DNA of 33,452 nt from Paracoccaceae bacterium (GCA_002683685.1 NYTV01000050.1:1-33452); one strand, 5' to 3'; shown: positions 16,994-26,262, counted from the stretch's first letter. Made by a program: numbers and translations. The notes: a model not told the origin generated them from the sequence alone.

Positions 16994-17628
16994 AGGTGCG
17001 CGCCAAGCTTTGCGGCTTGACCACCGAAGGTGATATAGATGCCGCGGCTGCGGCAGGGGCGGCCTATATCGGTATGGTTTTTTTTGAAAAATCACCCCGT
17101 AATGTGACGATCGAGACGGCCCGCAGCCTGGCTCTGCGCGCGCCCGTGGGCTTGGCTAAGGTTGCTTTGGTGGTAAATGCTGATGATGCTGCCCTTGATC
17201 ACATTACCGCCTCTGTTCCGCTGGATATGCTGCAACTTCACGGCGAGGAAACTCCAGAGCGCGTGGCAGCGGTAAAAGTGCGCTACGGCTTGCCGGTGAT
17301 GAAGGCTCTGGGTATTGCGTCGCGCGCCGATGTCGCCCGCGCGCAGCTCTATTCGGGCGTGGCGGATCAATTGCTTTTGGACGCCAAACCGGCGGCGGGC
17401 GAGGCTCTGCCGGGAGGCAATGGCTTATCTTTTGACTGGCGCTTGCTTGAAGGAGAAAGCTGGTCAATGCCTTGGATGCTCGCGGGTGGTCTCACGCCGA
17501 ACAATGTGGCCGAGGCGGTGCGCTATTCGGGTGCGCGACAAGTTGATGTAAGTTCTGGCATCGAAACTGCGCCTGGCCAAAAGAGCGCCGAGCTTATGGC
17601 GAAATTTGTCTCTGAAGCCAACACGTAA
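16990..17628 (+). CDS. trpF: Phosphoribosylanthranilate isomerase
   Basis: Third step of tryptophan synthesis, an Amadori rearrangement of PRA to CdRP. The 212-residue TIM barrel begins [14 protein letters not shown] (active-site Cys8), has [33 protein letters not shown] (catalytic Asp region), [14 protein letters not shown] and [15 protein letters not shown], all family hallmarks. It overlaps the LapA-domain gene (ATGA) and is followed by trpB after 82 bases. The other tryptophan genes are not in this window. Confidence 0.97.
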   Translation: MKVRAKLCGLTTEGDIDAAAAAGAAYIGMVFFEKSPRNVTIETARSLALRAPVGLAKVALVVNADDAALDHITASVPLDMLQLHGEETPERVAAVKVRYGLPVMKALGIASRADVARAQLYSGVADQLLLDAKPAAGEALPGGNGLSFDWRLLEGESWSMPWMLAGGLTPNNVAEAVRYSGARQVDVSSGIETAPGQKSAELMAKFVSEANT

Positions 17629-17710
17629 AGCATCGAAAAATCATGGCCGGGTCTTTACCTTAGAGGGGCAGGGCGCTACCTCTTATCGCGAAAGCGCAAG
17701 GGAGAAAACA

Positions 17711-18943
17711 ATGGCCGATGATCTGCTCAACAGCTTTACCTCAGGACCGGATGAACAGGGTCGTTTTGGCGATTTCGGGGGGCGATTTGTCTCAGAAACT
17801 CTGATGCCGCTGATCTTGGATCTTGAAACGCAATATGAATATGCCAAGACTGATGATAGCTTTTGGGCAGAGATGAATGATCTTTGGACCCACTACGTCG
17901 GTCGTCCCAGCCCATTATACTTTGCCGAGCGTTTGACCGAGCACCTGGGCGGCGCGAAAGTCTATCTTAAGCGTGACGAGCTCAACCACACGGGCGCGCA
18001 TAAAATTAACAATGTCTTGGGCCAGATTATCTTGGCCCGCCGAATGGGGAAAAACCGGATCATCGCGGAAACTGGCGCAGGTCAGCATGGGGTGGCCACC
18101 GCCACGGTATGTGCCAAATTCGGTTTGAAATGCGTGGTCTATATGGGGGCGCATGATGTTGAGCGCCAAGCGCCGAATGTGTTTCGCATGAAGCTTTTGG
18201 GAGCCGAAGTCGTGCCGGTTACCTCTGGCCGTGGTACATTAAAAGACGCTATGAATGATGCGTTGCGCGATTGGGTGACCAACGTAGAGGATACATTTTA
18301 CTGCATCGGCACCGTCGCAGGCCCGCATCCCTATCCGGCGATGGTGCGGGACTTTCAAGCCATCATCGGCAAGGAAGCGCGCGCGCAGATGTTAAAGCAA
18401 GAAGGGCGCCTGCCGGACACATTGATTGCGGCCATTGGTGGCGGTTCGAATGCTATGGGGCTGTTCTACCCTTTCCTTGATGACAAAGAGGTTGGAATCA
18501 TCGGTGTCGAGGCTGGGGGCAAAGGAGTGAATGCCAAAATGGAGCATTGCGCTTCTCTGACCGGCGGTCGTCCTGGTGTGCTGCATGGCAATCGCACCTA
18601 CCTATTGCAGGATGATGATGGGCAAATTCTAGAGGGATTCTCGATTTCCGCCGGGCTTGATTACCCTGGGATCGGCCCGGAACATGCGTGGCTGCATGAT
18701 ATTGGTAGGGCACAATATGTTTCGATCACCGATGTAGAAGCGCTGGAAGCCTTTCAGCTGTGCTGTGAACTTGAAGGCATTATTCCAGCTCTTGAGCCGA
18801 GCCACGCTATGGCCCATGTGATGAAAATCGCCCCAGAATTGCCAGCCGATCACCTGATCTGCATGAATATGTGCGGCCGTGGGGACAAGGATATATTCAC
18901 CGTGGCAGCAGCTTTTGGAATTGAGATGAACACTGGAGCCTAA
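17711..18943 (+). CDS. trpB: Tryptophan synthase beta subunit
   Basis: PLP enzyme that joins indole and serine to give tryptophan, acting as an alpha2beta2 complex. The 410-residue protein has the PLP lysine K98 ([13 protein letters not shown]), [15 protein letters not shown] (119-133) and the phosphate-binding GGGSNAMG (243-250). ATG 17711 follows GGGAG; the frame extends upstream without homology. The alpha-subunit gene (trpA) is not in the window, so the partner is encoded elsewhere. It converges on the DUF2237 gene, with a shared hairpin between. Confidence 0.97.
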   Translation: MADDLLNSFTSGPDEQGRFGDFGGRFVSETLMPLILDLETQYEYAKTDDSFWAEMNDLWTHYVGRPSPLYFAERLTEHLGGAKVYLKRDELNHTGAHKINNVLGQIILARRMGKNRIIAETGAGQHGVATATVCAKFGLKCVVYMGAHDVERQAPNVFRMKLLGAEVVPVTSGRGTLKDAMNDALRDWVTNVEDTFYCIGTVAGPHPYPAMVRDFQAIIGKEARAQMLKQEGRLPDTLIAAIGGGSNAMGLFYPFLDDKEVGIIGVEAGGKGVNAKMEHCASLTGGRPGVLHGNRTYLLQDDDGQILEGFSISAGLDYPGIGPEHAWLHDIGRAQYVSITDVEALEAFQLCCELEGIIPALEPSHAMAHVMKIAPELPADHLICMNMCGRGDKDIFTVAAAFGIEMNTGA

Positions 18944-18963
18944 CTGGGGCGGCAATCGGCCCG

Positions 18964-18987
18964 AGCCCCGGATCTTTTTGCGGGGCT
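18964..18987 (+). terminator. Hairpin between trpB and the DUF2237 gene
   Basis: AGCCCCG (18964-18970) and CGGGGCT (18981-18987) form a perfect 7-base-pair stem with a 10-base loop. No good T run follows on the plus strand; on the minus strand it overlaps the DUF2237 stop codon. It may act weakly in both directions. Confidence 0.4.
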
Positions 18988-19360
18988 ATTTGGGCGCCGC
19001 ATAAAGTTGCAGGATTTCAATCGGCACGATGTCCAACGCCTTTTGGTGGGTCGACTCCAGTTGCACCTGCGGTGCGCAGCCCTCTTGGTGGGCTTGCAAA
19101 AACCGTCCAGCGCAGAGGCACCAGCGGTCCCCGGTTTTGAGGCCCGCAAAGCCAAACTCTGGCCGCGGGGTGGTGAGATCATTTCCGAGATATTTAGAAA
19201 AGGCGAGAAACTCAGAGGTCATCACCGCGCAGACCGTATGGCTGCCTGTGTCCTGCGTGCAGGTATTGCAGGAGCCATCGCGGAAAAAGCCAGTCAAAGG
19301 TTCCCGCGAGCAAGCCGCGAGGGGCAGGCCAAACACATTGATTTCGATGTCTTTTTGCAT
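18986..19360 (-). CDS. DUF2237 family protein
   Basis: Conserved 124-residue protein of unknown function. It begins MQKDIEINVFGLPLAACS and has the family's cysteine-rich features (SCNTCTQDTGSHTVCAVMT), FLAFSKYLGNDL, and GDRWCLCAGRFLQA, which suggest a metal site or disulfides. ATG 19360 was chosen as the family start; the frame extends 15 codons further without support. It follows the DUF2332 remnant after four bases, so they probably once formed an operon. Confidence 0.85.
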   Translation of the reverse strand: MQKDIEINVFGLPLAACSREPLTGFFRDGSCNTCTQDTGSHTVCAVMTSEFLAFSKYLGNDLTTPRPEFGFAGLKTGDRWCLCAGRFLQAHQEGCAPQVQLESTHQKALDIVPIEILQLYAAPK

Positions 19361-19364
19361 GTCT

Positions 19365-19907
19365 TTACCCCGGCTGTGGGGCCGTCCAAGTGATCCAACG
19401 GCCATGAAAATCCATTCGGCCTAACTCTATCTGCTTTTGCTCAGGCCACAAGTCCAACTGCATAGCTGCGCCGGGCGATTTCCCATCTGCCTCAATCTGC
19501 AGCCACGCCAGGGGTGATTTTGCCTCTGCGCCGCGTGTTGCAATCAAGTCGGTAATTTGGCTCTTTTCGTCTTGTGATAAATATTGCCAAGCGACCGTCG
19601 AATAGATCAAATGACAGCCGATCCAAGGCGCGGCGAGACGCTGGCGCAAAAACTCAATCGCACTGGACCTGTGGGGCAGCGGTGGTTTGAGTGAGATGGC
19701 CGCGACGGCGCGTGTGCGCCTTTCGGGTTGATCGGCCCAGATATAGGCGCGCAGACGCAGTAGGTCTTGCGGCTGTCGCAGATCAAGCGGCTCAAGATCA
19801 CAGCCCTGTGCATCGTGCAGGCGATGGGGGACCGGTAAAGGCAGCGCCCCTTGCCATTTGGGCGCAAGCTTCACCGGGCTGTGAGCTCTGCTCCAAAGGC
19901 GGTACAA
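19365..19907 (-). pseudogene. 5'-truncated DUF2332 gene remnant
   Basis: The 180-residue frame matches the C-terminal half of DUF2332 proteins: LRLRAYIWADQPERRTRA, HLIYSTVAWQYLS, SPLAWLQIEADG, and the end RMDFHGRWITW. Intact family members are about 330-350 residues, so roughly the first half is missing. An in-frame TGA lies six codons before the only possible start (TTG 19907), and the pth stop is 28 bases away, leaving no room for the missing part. The frame is otherwise intact, so the loss looks like a deletion. A small functional domain cannot be excluded. Confidence 0.72.
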
Positions 19908-19935
19908 TAATCCGCTTGACGCTCAAAATGGCGTT

Positions 19936-20622
19936 TCATTTAAATTTTTCGAGGAGCTTTTGCAAAGGAGAGCGCGCAGGCGCGCCTTCGGCAGGCGTGG
20001 CAGGTTTTTGCGCAGGTTTCTGCGCTATCGCTTTTGGGGATTTTGAAGAGCGCGGCGGGGCGGTTTGTAAGGCCACGGCGTTCATGAACTTTGCGCCATC
20101 TCCCGCGGCCAAATGCATCGCGCCATTGCCAATGCCCGTGAGCAGGGCCGCCAGCCAATCTTGATCTGCCTTGGTAAAGTCTCGAAGCACAAAGCCGGCC
20201 ACCGCATCCTTATGGCCAGGATGGCCAATACCCAGACGCACGCGGCCATAGTCTGCGCCCAAGTGAGCGTGGATAGAGCGCAGCCCATTATGCCCCGCAT
20301 GGCCACCCCCCTGTTTGAGCCGCAGTTTCCCGGGGGCTAGATCCAATTCATCGTGAAAAACGGTGATTTGATCCAGCGGGATCTTATGAAACCGCGCGGC
20401 CTCGCCGACCGATTGCCCGGATAGATTCATGAAGGTTGCGGGTTTGAGCAGCAGCACCTTGTGACCGCCCAATATGCCGTCGCAAATTTGACCTTGAAAC
20501 TTTGAGCGCCACGGGCTGAACTGATGATCTTCGGTGATTCTATTAAGGGCCATAAAGCCGATATTATGCCGATTATGCGCATATTTCGCGCCGGGATTAC
20601 CAAGGCCAACGAACAGTTTCAT
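19936..20622 (-). CDS. pth: Peptidyl-tRNA hydrolase
   Basis: Releases tRNA from peptidyl-tRNA dropped by stalled ribosomes. The 228-residue protein begins MKLFVGLGNPGAKYAHNRHN (catalytic His19), with the KPATFMNLSGQSV and FHDELDLAPGKLRLKQGGG motifs. A 40-residue proline-, lysine- and alanine-rich tail beyond the fold is common in alphaproteobacteria. ATG 20622 was chosen from the family start. It lies downstream of rplY, a common pairing, with a terminator between, so it probably has its own promoter or relies on read-through. Confidence 0.95.
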   Translation of the reverse strand: MKLFVGLGNPGAKYAHNRHNIGFMALNRITEDHQFSPWRSKFQGQICDGILGGHKVLLLKPATFMNLSGQSVGEAARFHKIPLDQITVFHDELDLAPGKLRLKQGGGHAGHNGLRSIHAHLGADYGRVRLGIGHPGHKDAVAGFVLRDFTKADQDWLAALLTGIGNGAMHLAAGDGAKFMNAVALQTAPPRSSKSPKAIAQKPAQKPATPAEGAPARSPLQKLLEKFK

Positions 20623-20688
20623 GAGATCAGTGTAACCTGCGGGCTGCTGGGTTGAAAGAGATTTGCGCCCATGTGGGGCGGTAGATAC

Positions 20689-20714
20689 AAAAAACCCCAC
20701 CATTTCTGGCGGGG
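20689..20714 (-). terminator. Rho-independent terminator after rplY
   Basis: On the minus strand the stem is CCCCGCCA/TGGTGGGG with a GAAA loop (20714 down to 20695), one mismatched pair, followed by TTTTTTGT. Good stem and T run. Confidence 0.85.
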
Positions 20715-20749
20715 TGTTATGGATCATAGGTAGATTTGACGGTCGAGGA

Positions 20750-21391
20750 TTATTCCTCTGCTGCCGCTTCTGTCTCTTCGGCCTCTTCGTCAGCGTCATT
20801 GTCATTGTCCGCAGAACGCAGACCAGAGGGCGCTGCGATATTGGCGATCACAAAGTCACGGTCGATAGTCGGTTTGGAGCCCTTCGGCAGTTCGACAGAG
20901 GAGATGGTAATCACATCACCAACTTCCAGGCCCGTCAGATCAACTGTGATCTTCTCGGGGATATCTCCCGCGGTGACCACCAGCTCAACCTCAGGACGCA
21001 CCAAAGTCAGCACGCCGCCTTTTTTCAGGCCAGGGCATATGTCTTCATTCAAAAATTCGACCGGAATAAACAGGTTGATTTTTGATGTGCGGCGCAGGCG
21101 CATGAAGTCGACATGGGTTGGTAAATCTTTCACGGTGTGGCGTTGCACATCGCGGCAGATGACGCGCACGTCGTCATGACCTTCAAGTTTGAGGTTGAAC
21201 AAAGTTGACTTAAACCGCCCTGCTTTCAATAGGGAAAACAGTTTATTGAACGGGATATTAATGGGAAGCGGCTCCGCCTCACCACCGAAAACGATGCCTG
21301 GTACGTTGCCTTCGCGGCGAGATTGACGAGCGGCCCCCTTGCCTGTCCCCGTCCGTACCGAAGCGATTAGATCTGGGATCTGTCCTGCCAT
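20750..21391 (-). CDS. rplY: 50S ribosomal protein L25/Ctc
   Basis: 5S rRNA-binding protein, long (Ctc) form. The 213 residues have the N-terminal L25 domain (about 5-95; [30 protein letters not shown]) and the C-terminal beta domain (about 100-190), followed by an acidic, low-complexity tail ([19 protein letters not shown]). The start at ATG 21391 is preceded by AAGGAA. It is divergent from an MFS gene and ends in a strong terminator before pth. Nothing unusual in the protein. Confidence 0.96.
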   Translation of the reverse strand: MAGQIPDLIASVRTGTGKGAARQSRREGNVPGIVFGGEAEPLPINIPFNKLFSLLKAGRFKSTLFNLKLEGHDDVRVICRDVQRHTVKDLPTHVDFMRLRRTSKINLFIPVEFLNEDICPGLKKGGVLTLVRPEVELVVTAGDIPEKITVDLTGLEVGDVITISSVELPKGSKPTIDRDFVIANIAAPSGLRSADNDNDADEEAEETEAAAEE

Positions 21392-21412
21392 GGGTCTATT
21401 CCTTAAAATGGG

Positions 21413-21439
21413 GGGGCATCCTCCAAGGGTGTATGCCCC
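21413..21439 (-). promoter_or_regulatory. Leader hairpin upstream of rplY
   Basis: GGGGCAT (21413-21419) and ATGCCCC (21433-21439) form a perfect 7-base-pair stem with a 13-base loop, 22 bases before the rplY ATG on the minus strand. Further upstream CCTATACGG (about 21451-21459) could be a -10 region, with a poor -35. Possible autoregulatory leader. Confidence 0.35.
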
Positions 21440-21519
21440 GATGAAGTGCGCCGTATAGGGCCATATGGGACAAAAGAAAAGCCCTTGATTGCTTTGTTTC
21501 TTGCAAGAGGCTGGCGGCT

Positions 21520-22665
21520 ATGAAAAAACAGCCTATGCACGTTTTCCACGCCCTCTACCTGTCTCGTCGCCCTGCGGTTGCATTTGCTATTGTTGGCCTG
21601 TTTTGGGGGTGTTTTGCGGCTTACGTGCCGCAGATCAAAGCAGGTTTGGATGTCAACGATGCGACTTTTGGCCTATTGCTGCTGTGCAATGCGCTTGGGT
21701 TGGTCTCCTCGATGGTTGTGGCGCCGCGGCTCGACTCTGCGTTGGGCGCGCGCGGGTTGCAGTTTTCCAGCGTTGCGTTTGCCTTGAGCTTTCTTATGTT
21801 GGGCTTTGCGACAGATGCGGTGAGCTTTGGCGTGGCCATGGTGGTTGTGGGCGCAGCTTCGGGCCTCACAGATGTGCTGATGAATGCACGGGTGAGCGAA
21901 TTGGAACAGCAACATCGTCAGCCTTTGATGAATGCCAACCACGGAATGTTTTCAGTCGGTTATGCTGTTGCTGCGATTTCGAGCGGCGTGGCGCGCGAGG
22001 CGCAGATCGCGCCGGTATCGGCCTTCGCGGCTGTGGCGGGTCTCATTTTCATCCTCATGATCTTTCTTTATATGCCGCCGCGAGATGTAGCGCCAGGCGC
22101 CGCTACGGGTGGCCGCTATCCTTTAAAGCCCATTATTGTATGTGGGTTGATTGTTTTGGTGGCCTTTATGATAGAAGCCGCTGTTGAGACTTGGTCTGCT
22201 TTGCACATTGAGCGCAGCCTGCAGGGCCGTGCGGCCGAAGGGGCGATGGGGCCGGCGATGCTGGGGCTGACCATGGCGCTTGGTCGGTTTTCAGGTCAAG
22301 CTGTGTCGCAAATTTTTTCGGAGACAAAAGTCATCATAGCGGCCACATTGGTGGCCATAGCTGGCGCGGTATTGGCCGCTTTGGCCCCAGCGCCGCTTTG
22401 GGCTTATATCGGATTTGGTATTTTAGGCCTGGGCATCTCTGTGATCGGTCCTTTGGGTTTGGCATTGGTCGGTCGAAAAGTGCCGGACCATTTGCGCACA
22501 GAGGCGATTTCGCGTGTGGCTGTTTTGGGATTTGCAGGTTTCTTTTTGGCACCCGCTTTGATGGGTTTTGTGTCTGAAATTTATGGATTGCGTATAGCGT
22601 TCCTCGGTGCGGCGGGCCTCGCCCTTGCAGCCATTCCACTGACCTTGCTGCTGCGGCGCATCTAA
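21520..22665 (+). CDS. MFS transporter
   Basis: The 381-residue protein has about 12 hydrophobic segments, and the N-half begins ALYLSRRPAVAFAIVGLFWG with a YVPQIKAGLDV loop. The conserved NANHGMFSVGY stretch and central hydrophilic loop near residue 190 resemble the YbjJ/FucP-like MFS group. Substrate unknown. ATG 21520 follows AAGAGG. It is divergent from rplY; no clear terminator follows. A 323-base gap separates it from the BCCT gene. Confidence 0.85.
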   Translation: MKKQPMHVFHALYLSRRPAVAFAIVGLFWGCFAAYVPQIKAGLDVNDATFGLLLLCNALGLVSSMVVAPRLDSALGARGLQFSSVAFALSFLMLGFATDAVSFGVAMVVVGAASGLTDVLMNARVSELEQQHRQPLMNANHGMFSVGYAVAAISSGVAREAQIAPVSAFAAVAGLIFILMIFLYMPPRDVAPGAATGGRYPLKPIIVCGLIVLVAFMIEAAVETWSALHIERSLQGRAAEGAMGPAMLGLTMALGRFSGQAVSQIFSETKVIIAATLVAIAGAVLAALAPAPLWAYIGFGILGLGISVIGPLGLALVGRKVPDHLRTEAISRVAVLGFAGFFLAPALMGFVSEIYGLRIAFLGAAGLALAAIPLTLLLRRI

Positions 22666-22988
22666 ACTGCGGGCAAACAAAAGCTTGCGAAACCAAATAG
22701 GCTCTGGCAGGCTTTTTCGCAGTAAGCGGTGGCCTTTGTAAATATTCGTTTCCCACTCAGATATTGCAACGGGTCAAAGCCATGACTTCAATCCAATTAC
22801 GTGGCCTTAAACGGGCGAGTTCTCTGGCGCGCTGTGTATTTTGCGATGCCTGCGCAGAAGAGGCATGGGAACGAAAAATTAAAATATTTGAATAATAATA
22901 AGGCAATGCGCGGATTTTTAAGCTGCTATTTTGATAGATATTGATCACGGGCCATCGTCACATTGAAAGAAAGAAATGGAGGATTGAT
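22666..22988. other. 323-base gap between the MFS and BCCT genes
   Basis: I see no convincing gene here. It holds an inverted repeat TGCGAAA (22686-22692) / TTTCGCA with a 22-base loop, and a 37-codon frame at 22782-22895 (plus strand) with a CVFCDAC cysteine cluster but no ribosome site. The last 130 bases are A/T-rich and end with GGAGGATTG, the ribosome site of the BCCT gene, so the BCCT promoter should lie in this part, but no strong hexamer pair was found. Confidence 0.45.
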
Positions 22989-24830
22989 ATGTCAATAAAA
23001 CCCCCTTTTACAGCGGTTGAGGTCCGACGAGCCGCTTCTGGTTTTTATGAAGGTCACAGCGTTGAAATCGCCTTGTTGAGCAAGGGCATTATGGTTGCGC
23101 TTGTGATCTGGGCTTTGGTTTGGCCGGCCAATGCCAATGCCAATAGCAATTTAAGCAGCCTGAACTGGTGGCTGTTGGAGGTCTTCAACGCATTTTATAT
23201 CATCATTGTAGGTATTTTCGCCTTTTTCCTGGCCGTGGTCGCCATTCTGCCGAAAACCGGCAAGCGTAAGATGGGCCGGACGGATGAGGCACCGGAATTT
23301 TCCAATTTTTCATGGTTTTCCATGATGTTTGGCGCAGGCTTGGGTGTGGGGTTGATGGTCTTTGCAATCGCCGAGCCTTTAGGCCTTTGGGGCTTAAACC
23401 CTGAGACGGTCAGCGGAGCCGTCGCGCCAAATAGCCAAGAGGCAAGCACCTCGGGTTATCGTTATACGTTTTTGCACTATGGGTTTCATGCCTGGGAGAT
23501 TTATGTGGTTACCGGCCTGAGCCTGGCCTATTACGCCTATACCCGCGATATGCCCCTGACCATCCGCTCGGCACTGACCCCGCTTTTGGGGCGCTTTGTG
23601 AACGGGTTCATTGGGCATCTTGTGGATGTATTGGGCGTTATGGCGACGATTTTGGGCGTATCGGTCACCATCGGCTTTGGTGTGAGCCAGTTTGTCGACG
23701 GGGTCTATGCGATTACCGGCGCCGATTGGCTGATGGATATGGCCGGAGATGTGCCAAAGCCTGGCACTGTGGGTCTGATTGCAGGGTTGGTCTGCATCAT
23801 GGGTCTGTCGATTATCTCAGCCGTGTCTGGGGTTGGCCGCGGGGTGAAGTATCTGTCCAATCTAAATTTGGTCTTGTCGCTGATTTTGTTGTTTACCTTT
23901 GTACTCTTCGGTTCATTTGCCTTCGCAATGACAACCTACGCCACGGCATTTGTAGATTATGTCTTGCACTTTGTGTCGCTGAGCTTCGGCGCCTATGGCG
24001 CGCAGTCGTCAGAGGCCTTTGTGATGGCCCTTCCAGAGGCGGCCAAGCCTTTGGCTGACGAGCTGATCGGCGGCGCAACCAATGCCTGGGGCAGCTATGA
24101 TGGCTTCAAATCAGGGCTTGACGGCGCGGCCGCAGCCTTGGATGAGGCGACATTAATCGCGGTCTATGCGGCCGGCGAGCAGGGGCGTCAATTTGGCTGG
24201 CAAGCAGGCTGGACCACCTTCTATTGGGCATGGTGGATTGCCTTTTCGCCATTTGTGGGACTGTTCTTAGCACGAATTTCGCGCGGTCGTACGGTGCGTG
24301 AGTTTATTTTAGGCTGCGTATTTGCGCCGGCGATGGTGTGTTTTGCCTGGATGACCATTTTTGGGGCCACGGCCATTGATATGGAGCTGACCGGTGGTGC
24401 CAATGGTGCGATTATTGGGGCCTCAAACACCAACAAGCTTTTTGTAACCCTTGGACAAATGATTGAGGGTGGCTTGTTGTCTGCTTTGACCGTGATGTGC
24501 GTTGTTTTGATCATGACTTTCTTGGTCACTTCGGCAGATTCGGGCATTTTGGTGATGAACACCATCATGTCGGGTGGCGATCAAGATATCGGCAATAAGC
24601 ATAAGATCGTTTGGGGGCTGATCTTGACAGCCGTGATCGGCACATTGCTAGTGGTGGGCGCGACCAACCCGGGCGCGGATCCGATGGAAGCTTTGAAAAA
24701 CGCCATGATCATCGGGGCGCTGCCGTTTACGATGGTGATGGGGTTGATGGTGCTCTCGCTGACAAAAGCGCTTTATCGAGACAGCGCGCGCAGCTCGAGC
24801 GAGGATGGCTCAAACGCAGCGACCGAGTAA
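22989..24830 (+). CDS. BCCT family betaine/carnitine/choline-type transporter
   Basis: Secondary carrier for quaternary ammonium or DMSP-type solutes. The 613-residue protein has 12 predicted membrane segments, the glycine motif FGAGLGVGLM (114-123) and the TM8 signature FYWAWWIAFSPFVG (411-424) with ARISRGRTVREFI. The TM4 region reads HYGFHAWEIY (163-172): relative to BetP (HWGLHAWAIY) the first Trp is Tyr164 and Ala is Glu170, and TM8 Trp377 is Phe419. A long loop (about 340-407) precedes TM8. ATG 22989 follows GGAGGA. The substrate cannot be named; the altered site suggests a departure from plain glycine betaine. Confidence 0.93.
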   Translation: MSIKPPFTAVEVRRAASGFYEGHSVEIALLSKGIMVALVIWALVWPANANANSNLSSLNWWLLEVFNAFYIIIVGIFAFFLAVVAILPKTGKRKMGRTDEAPEFSNFSWFSMMFGAGLGVGLMVFAIAEPLGLWGLNPETVSGAVAPNSQEASTSGYRYTFLHYGFHAWEIYVVTGLSLAYYAYTRDMPLTIRSALTPLLGRFVNGFIGHLVDVLGVMATILGVSVTIGFGVSQFVDGVYAITGADWLMDMAGDVPKPGTVGLIAGLVCIMGLSIISAVSGVGRGVKYLSNLNLVLSLILLFTFVLFGSFAFAMTTYATAFVDYVLHFVSLSFGAYGAQSSEAFVMALPEAAKPLADELIGGATNAWGSYDGFKSGLDGAAAALDEATLIAVYAAGEQGRQFGWQAGWTTFYWAWWIAFSPFVGLFLARISRGRTVREFILGCVFAPAMVCFAWMTIFGATAIDMELTGGANGAIIGASNTNKLFVTLGQMIEGGLLSALTVMCVVLIMTFLVTSADSGILVMNTIMSGGDQDIGNKHKIVWGLILTAVIGTLLVVGATNPGADPMEALKNAMIIGALPFTMVMGLMVLSLTKALYRDSARSSSEDGSNAATE

Positions 24831-24847
24831 CCCTTATTAGGGCAGAA

Positions 24848-24875
24848 GAGGGCGCTCTGCGCGCCTCCTTTATTA
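24848..24875 (+). terminator. Probable terminator after the BCCT gene
   Basis: GAGG-GCGC (24848-24855) pairs with GCGC-g-CCTC (24859-24867) around a TCT loop, with one bulged G, followed by CTTTATTATT. Reasonable GC stem but an interrupted T run. Confidence 0.5.
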
Positions 24876-24934
24876 TTCACTTTGAACAAGATGCCGGTGA
24901 CGCAAACTAAATAGGCACTGGCCCCGGCCTAGGA

Positions 24935-26098
24935 CTAGGCCCAGCGCCCCTCAAAATCCCCTGGAATATAAAGAATATCTCGGGTCACATCGTTGATATC
25001 GCGATGCCCACAAAGCGCCATTGTGGTGTCCAATTCTTTGTGCATCACTTCCAGCGCTTTGGTCACGCCGGCCTGGCCCATGGCACCGAGGCCGTAGATA
25101 TAGGATCGGCCGATCATCGTTCCGGTCGCGCCAAGGGCTTTGGCTTTGAGGATATCTTGCCCGCAACGGATCCCGCCATCCATCCAAACCTCGCATTTGC
25201 CATCCACCGCTTCGACAATTTTTGGCAGCATACGGATCGACGATAGTGCACCGTCGAGTTGCCGCCCGCCGTGGTTGGACACGATGATCGCATCGACCCC
25301 AAGATTCGCCGCTATTTTTGCGTCTTCGGGATCCAAGATGCCTTTCAAAATCACCTTGCCGCCCCATTTTTTCATCAAGGTCTCAACCTTCTTCCAATCG
25401 AGTGCCTGGTCAAATTGCTCGGCGGTCCAGGCGCTGAGGGAGGTGGTGTCGGAGATGCCGCTGACATGTCCCACGATATTGCCAAAGCCGCGGCGCTTGG
25501 TGCCGAGCATCTCAAGGCCCCAGCTCCATTTAGTGGCCAGATTGGCTATGGTCTTGGCTGTGAGTTTCGGTGGGGCCGATAGGCCGTTTTTCAGATCTTT
25601 GTGACGCTGCCCTAGGATCTGTAGGTCCAGGGTGATGACGAGCGCTGAACAATTGGCGTCTTTTACCCGTTGGATCAAACGATCCGAGTAATCCTCATCG
25701 GTCAAAGTGTAGAGCTGAAACCAAAAGGGGGCGTCCGTGGCGGCGGCAACATCCTCGATGGAACATATCGACATGGTCGATAATGTATAGGGCACCCCGA
25801 AAGCGGCGGCGGCGCGGGCGGCTTTGATCTCGCCATCTGCGCATTGCATGCCGGTCATACCAACCGGGGCAAGAGCCACGGGCATAGAGACGTCTTGCCC
25901 AATCATTTTGGATGCGGTGCTGCGGTTGGTCATATCAACGGCGACGCGTTGGCGCAGCCGCAGTTTGGCAAAATCTGAAATATTGTCGTCAAAGGTCTGC
26001 TCGGTCCAGCTGCCGCTTTCGCAATAGTCATAAAACATGCGTGGCACGCGGCGTTGATAAATGTTTTTCAGGTCTTGAATGGTTGTGATTACGGGCAT
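24935..26098 (-). CDS. lldD: FMN-dependent alpha-hydroxy-acid dehydrogenase (L-lactate dehydrogenase-like)
   Basis: Oxidises an L-2-hydroxy acid, most often L-lactate, with FMN. The 387-residue TIM barrel has the family catalytic set: Y25 (FYDYCESG), Y130 (FQLYTLTD), D158 (ITLDLQ), R165 (GQRHKDL), K252 (ILKGI), H276 and R279 (SNHGGRQLDG). Lactate is the best guess; glycolate or mandelate cannot be excluded. It converges on the BCCT gene and is divergent from the next MFS gene, which might carry a related acid; that link is inference. The ribosome site before ATG 26098 is weak. Confidence 0.88.
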   Translation of the reverse strand: MPVITTIQDLKNIYQRRVPRMFYDYCESGSWTEQTFDDNISDFAKLRLRQRVAVDMTNRSTASKMIGQDVSMPVALAPVGMTGMQCADGEIKAARAAAAFGVPYTLSTMSICSIEDVAAATDAPFWFQLYTLTDEDYSDRLIQRVKDANCSALVITLDLQILGQRHKDLKNGLSAPPKLTAKTIANLATKWSWGLEMLGTKRRGFGNIVGHVSGISDTTSLSAWTAEQFDQALDWKKVETLMKKWGGKVILKGILDPEDAKIAANLGVDAIIVSNHGGRQLDGALSSIRMLPKIVEAVDGKCEVWMDGGIRCGQDILKAKALGATGTMIGRSYIYGLGAMGQAGVTKALEVMHKELDTTMALCGHRDINDVTRDILYIPGDFEGRWA

Positions 26099-26262
26099 AG
26101 CCTAGCCTTTGCTTCGAATTGGCCAGTTTACATTACCAATATGTGAGGTGGAGGTAAAGATCAGCCCGGTGCTGCCCAGTTGCGTGCCGGGGGATGCGAC
26201 AGGGGCGCAATTTGCAGATCATAGTGCGGTGGCTGGGCGAGGCGTTTGATGGGAGTGTGACG

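Noticed and set aside
22757..22948. Minus-strand 63-codon frame in the MFS/BCCT gap.
   Set aside because: No ribosome site, no recognisable family, and low-complexity translation from A/T-rich DNA.
24926..24941. GGCCTAG-GA-CTAGGCC palindrome overlapping the lldD stop codon.
   Set aside because: A two-base loop is too tight for a hairpin and no T run follows; not called as a terminator, and no partner site suggests an operator.
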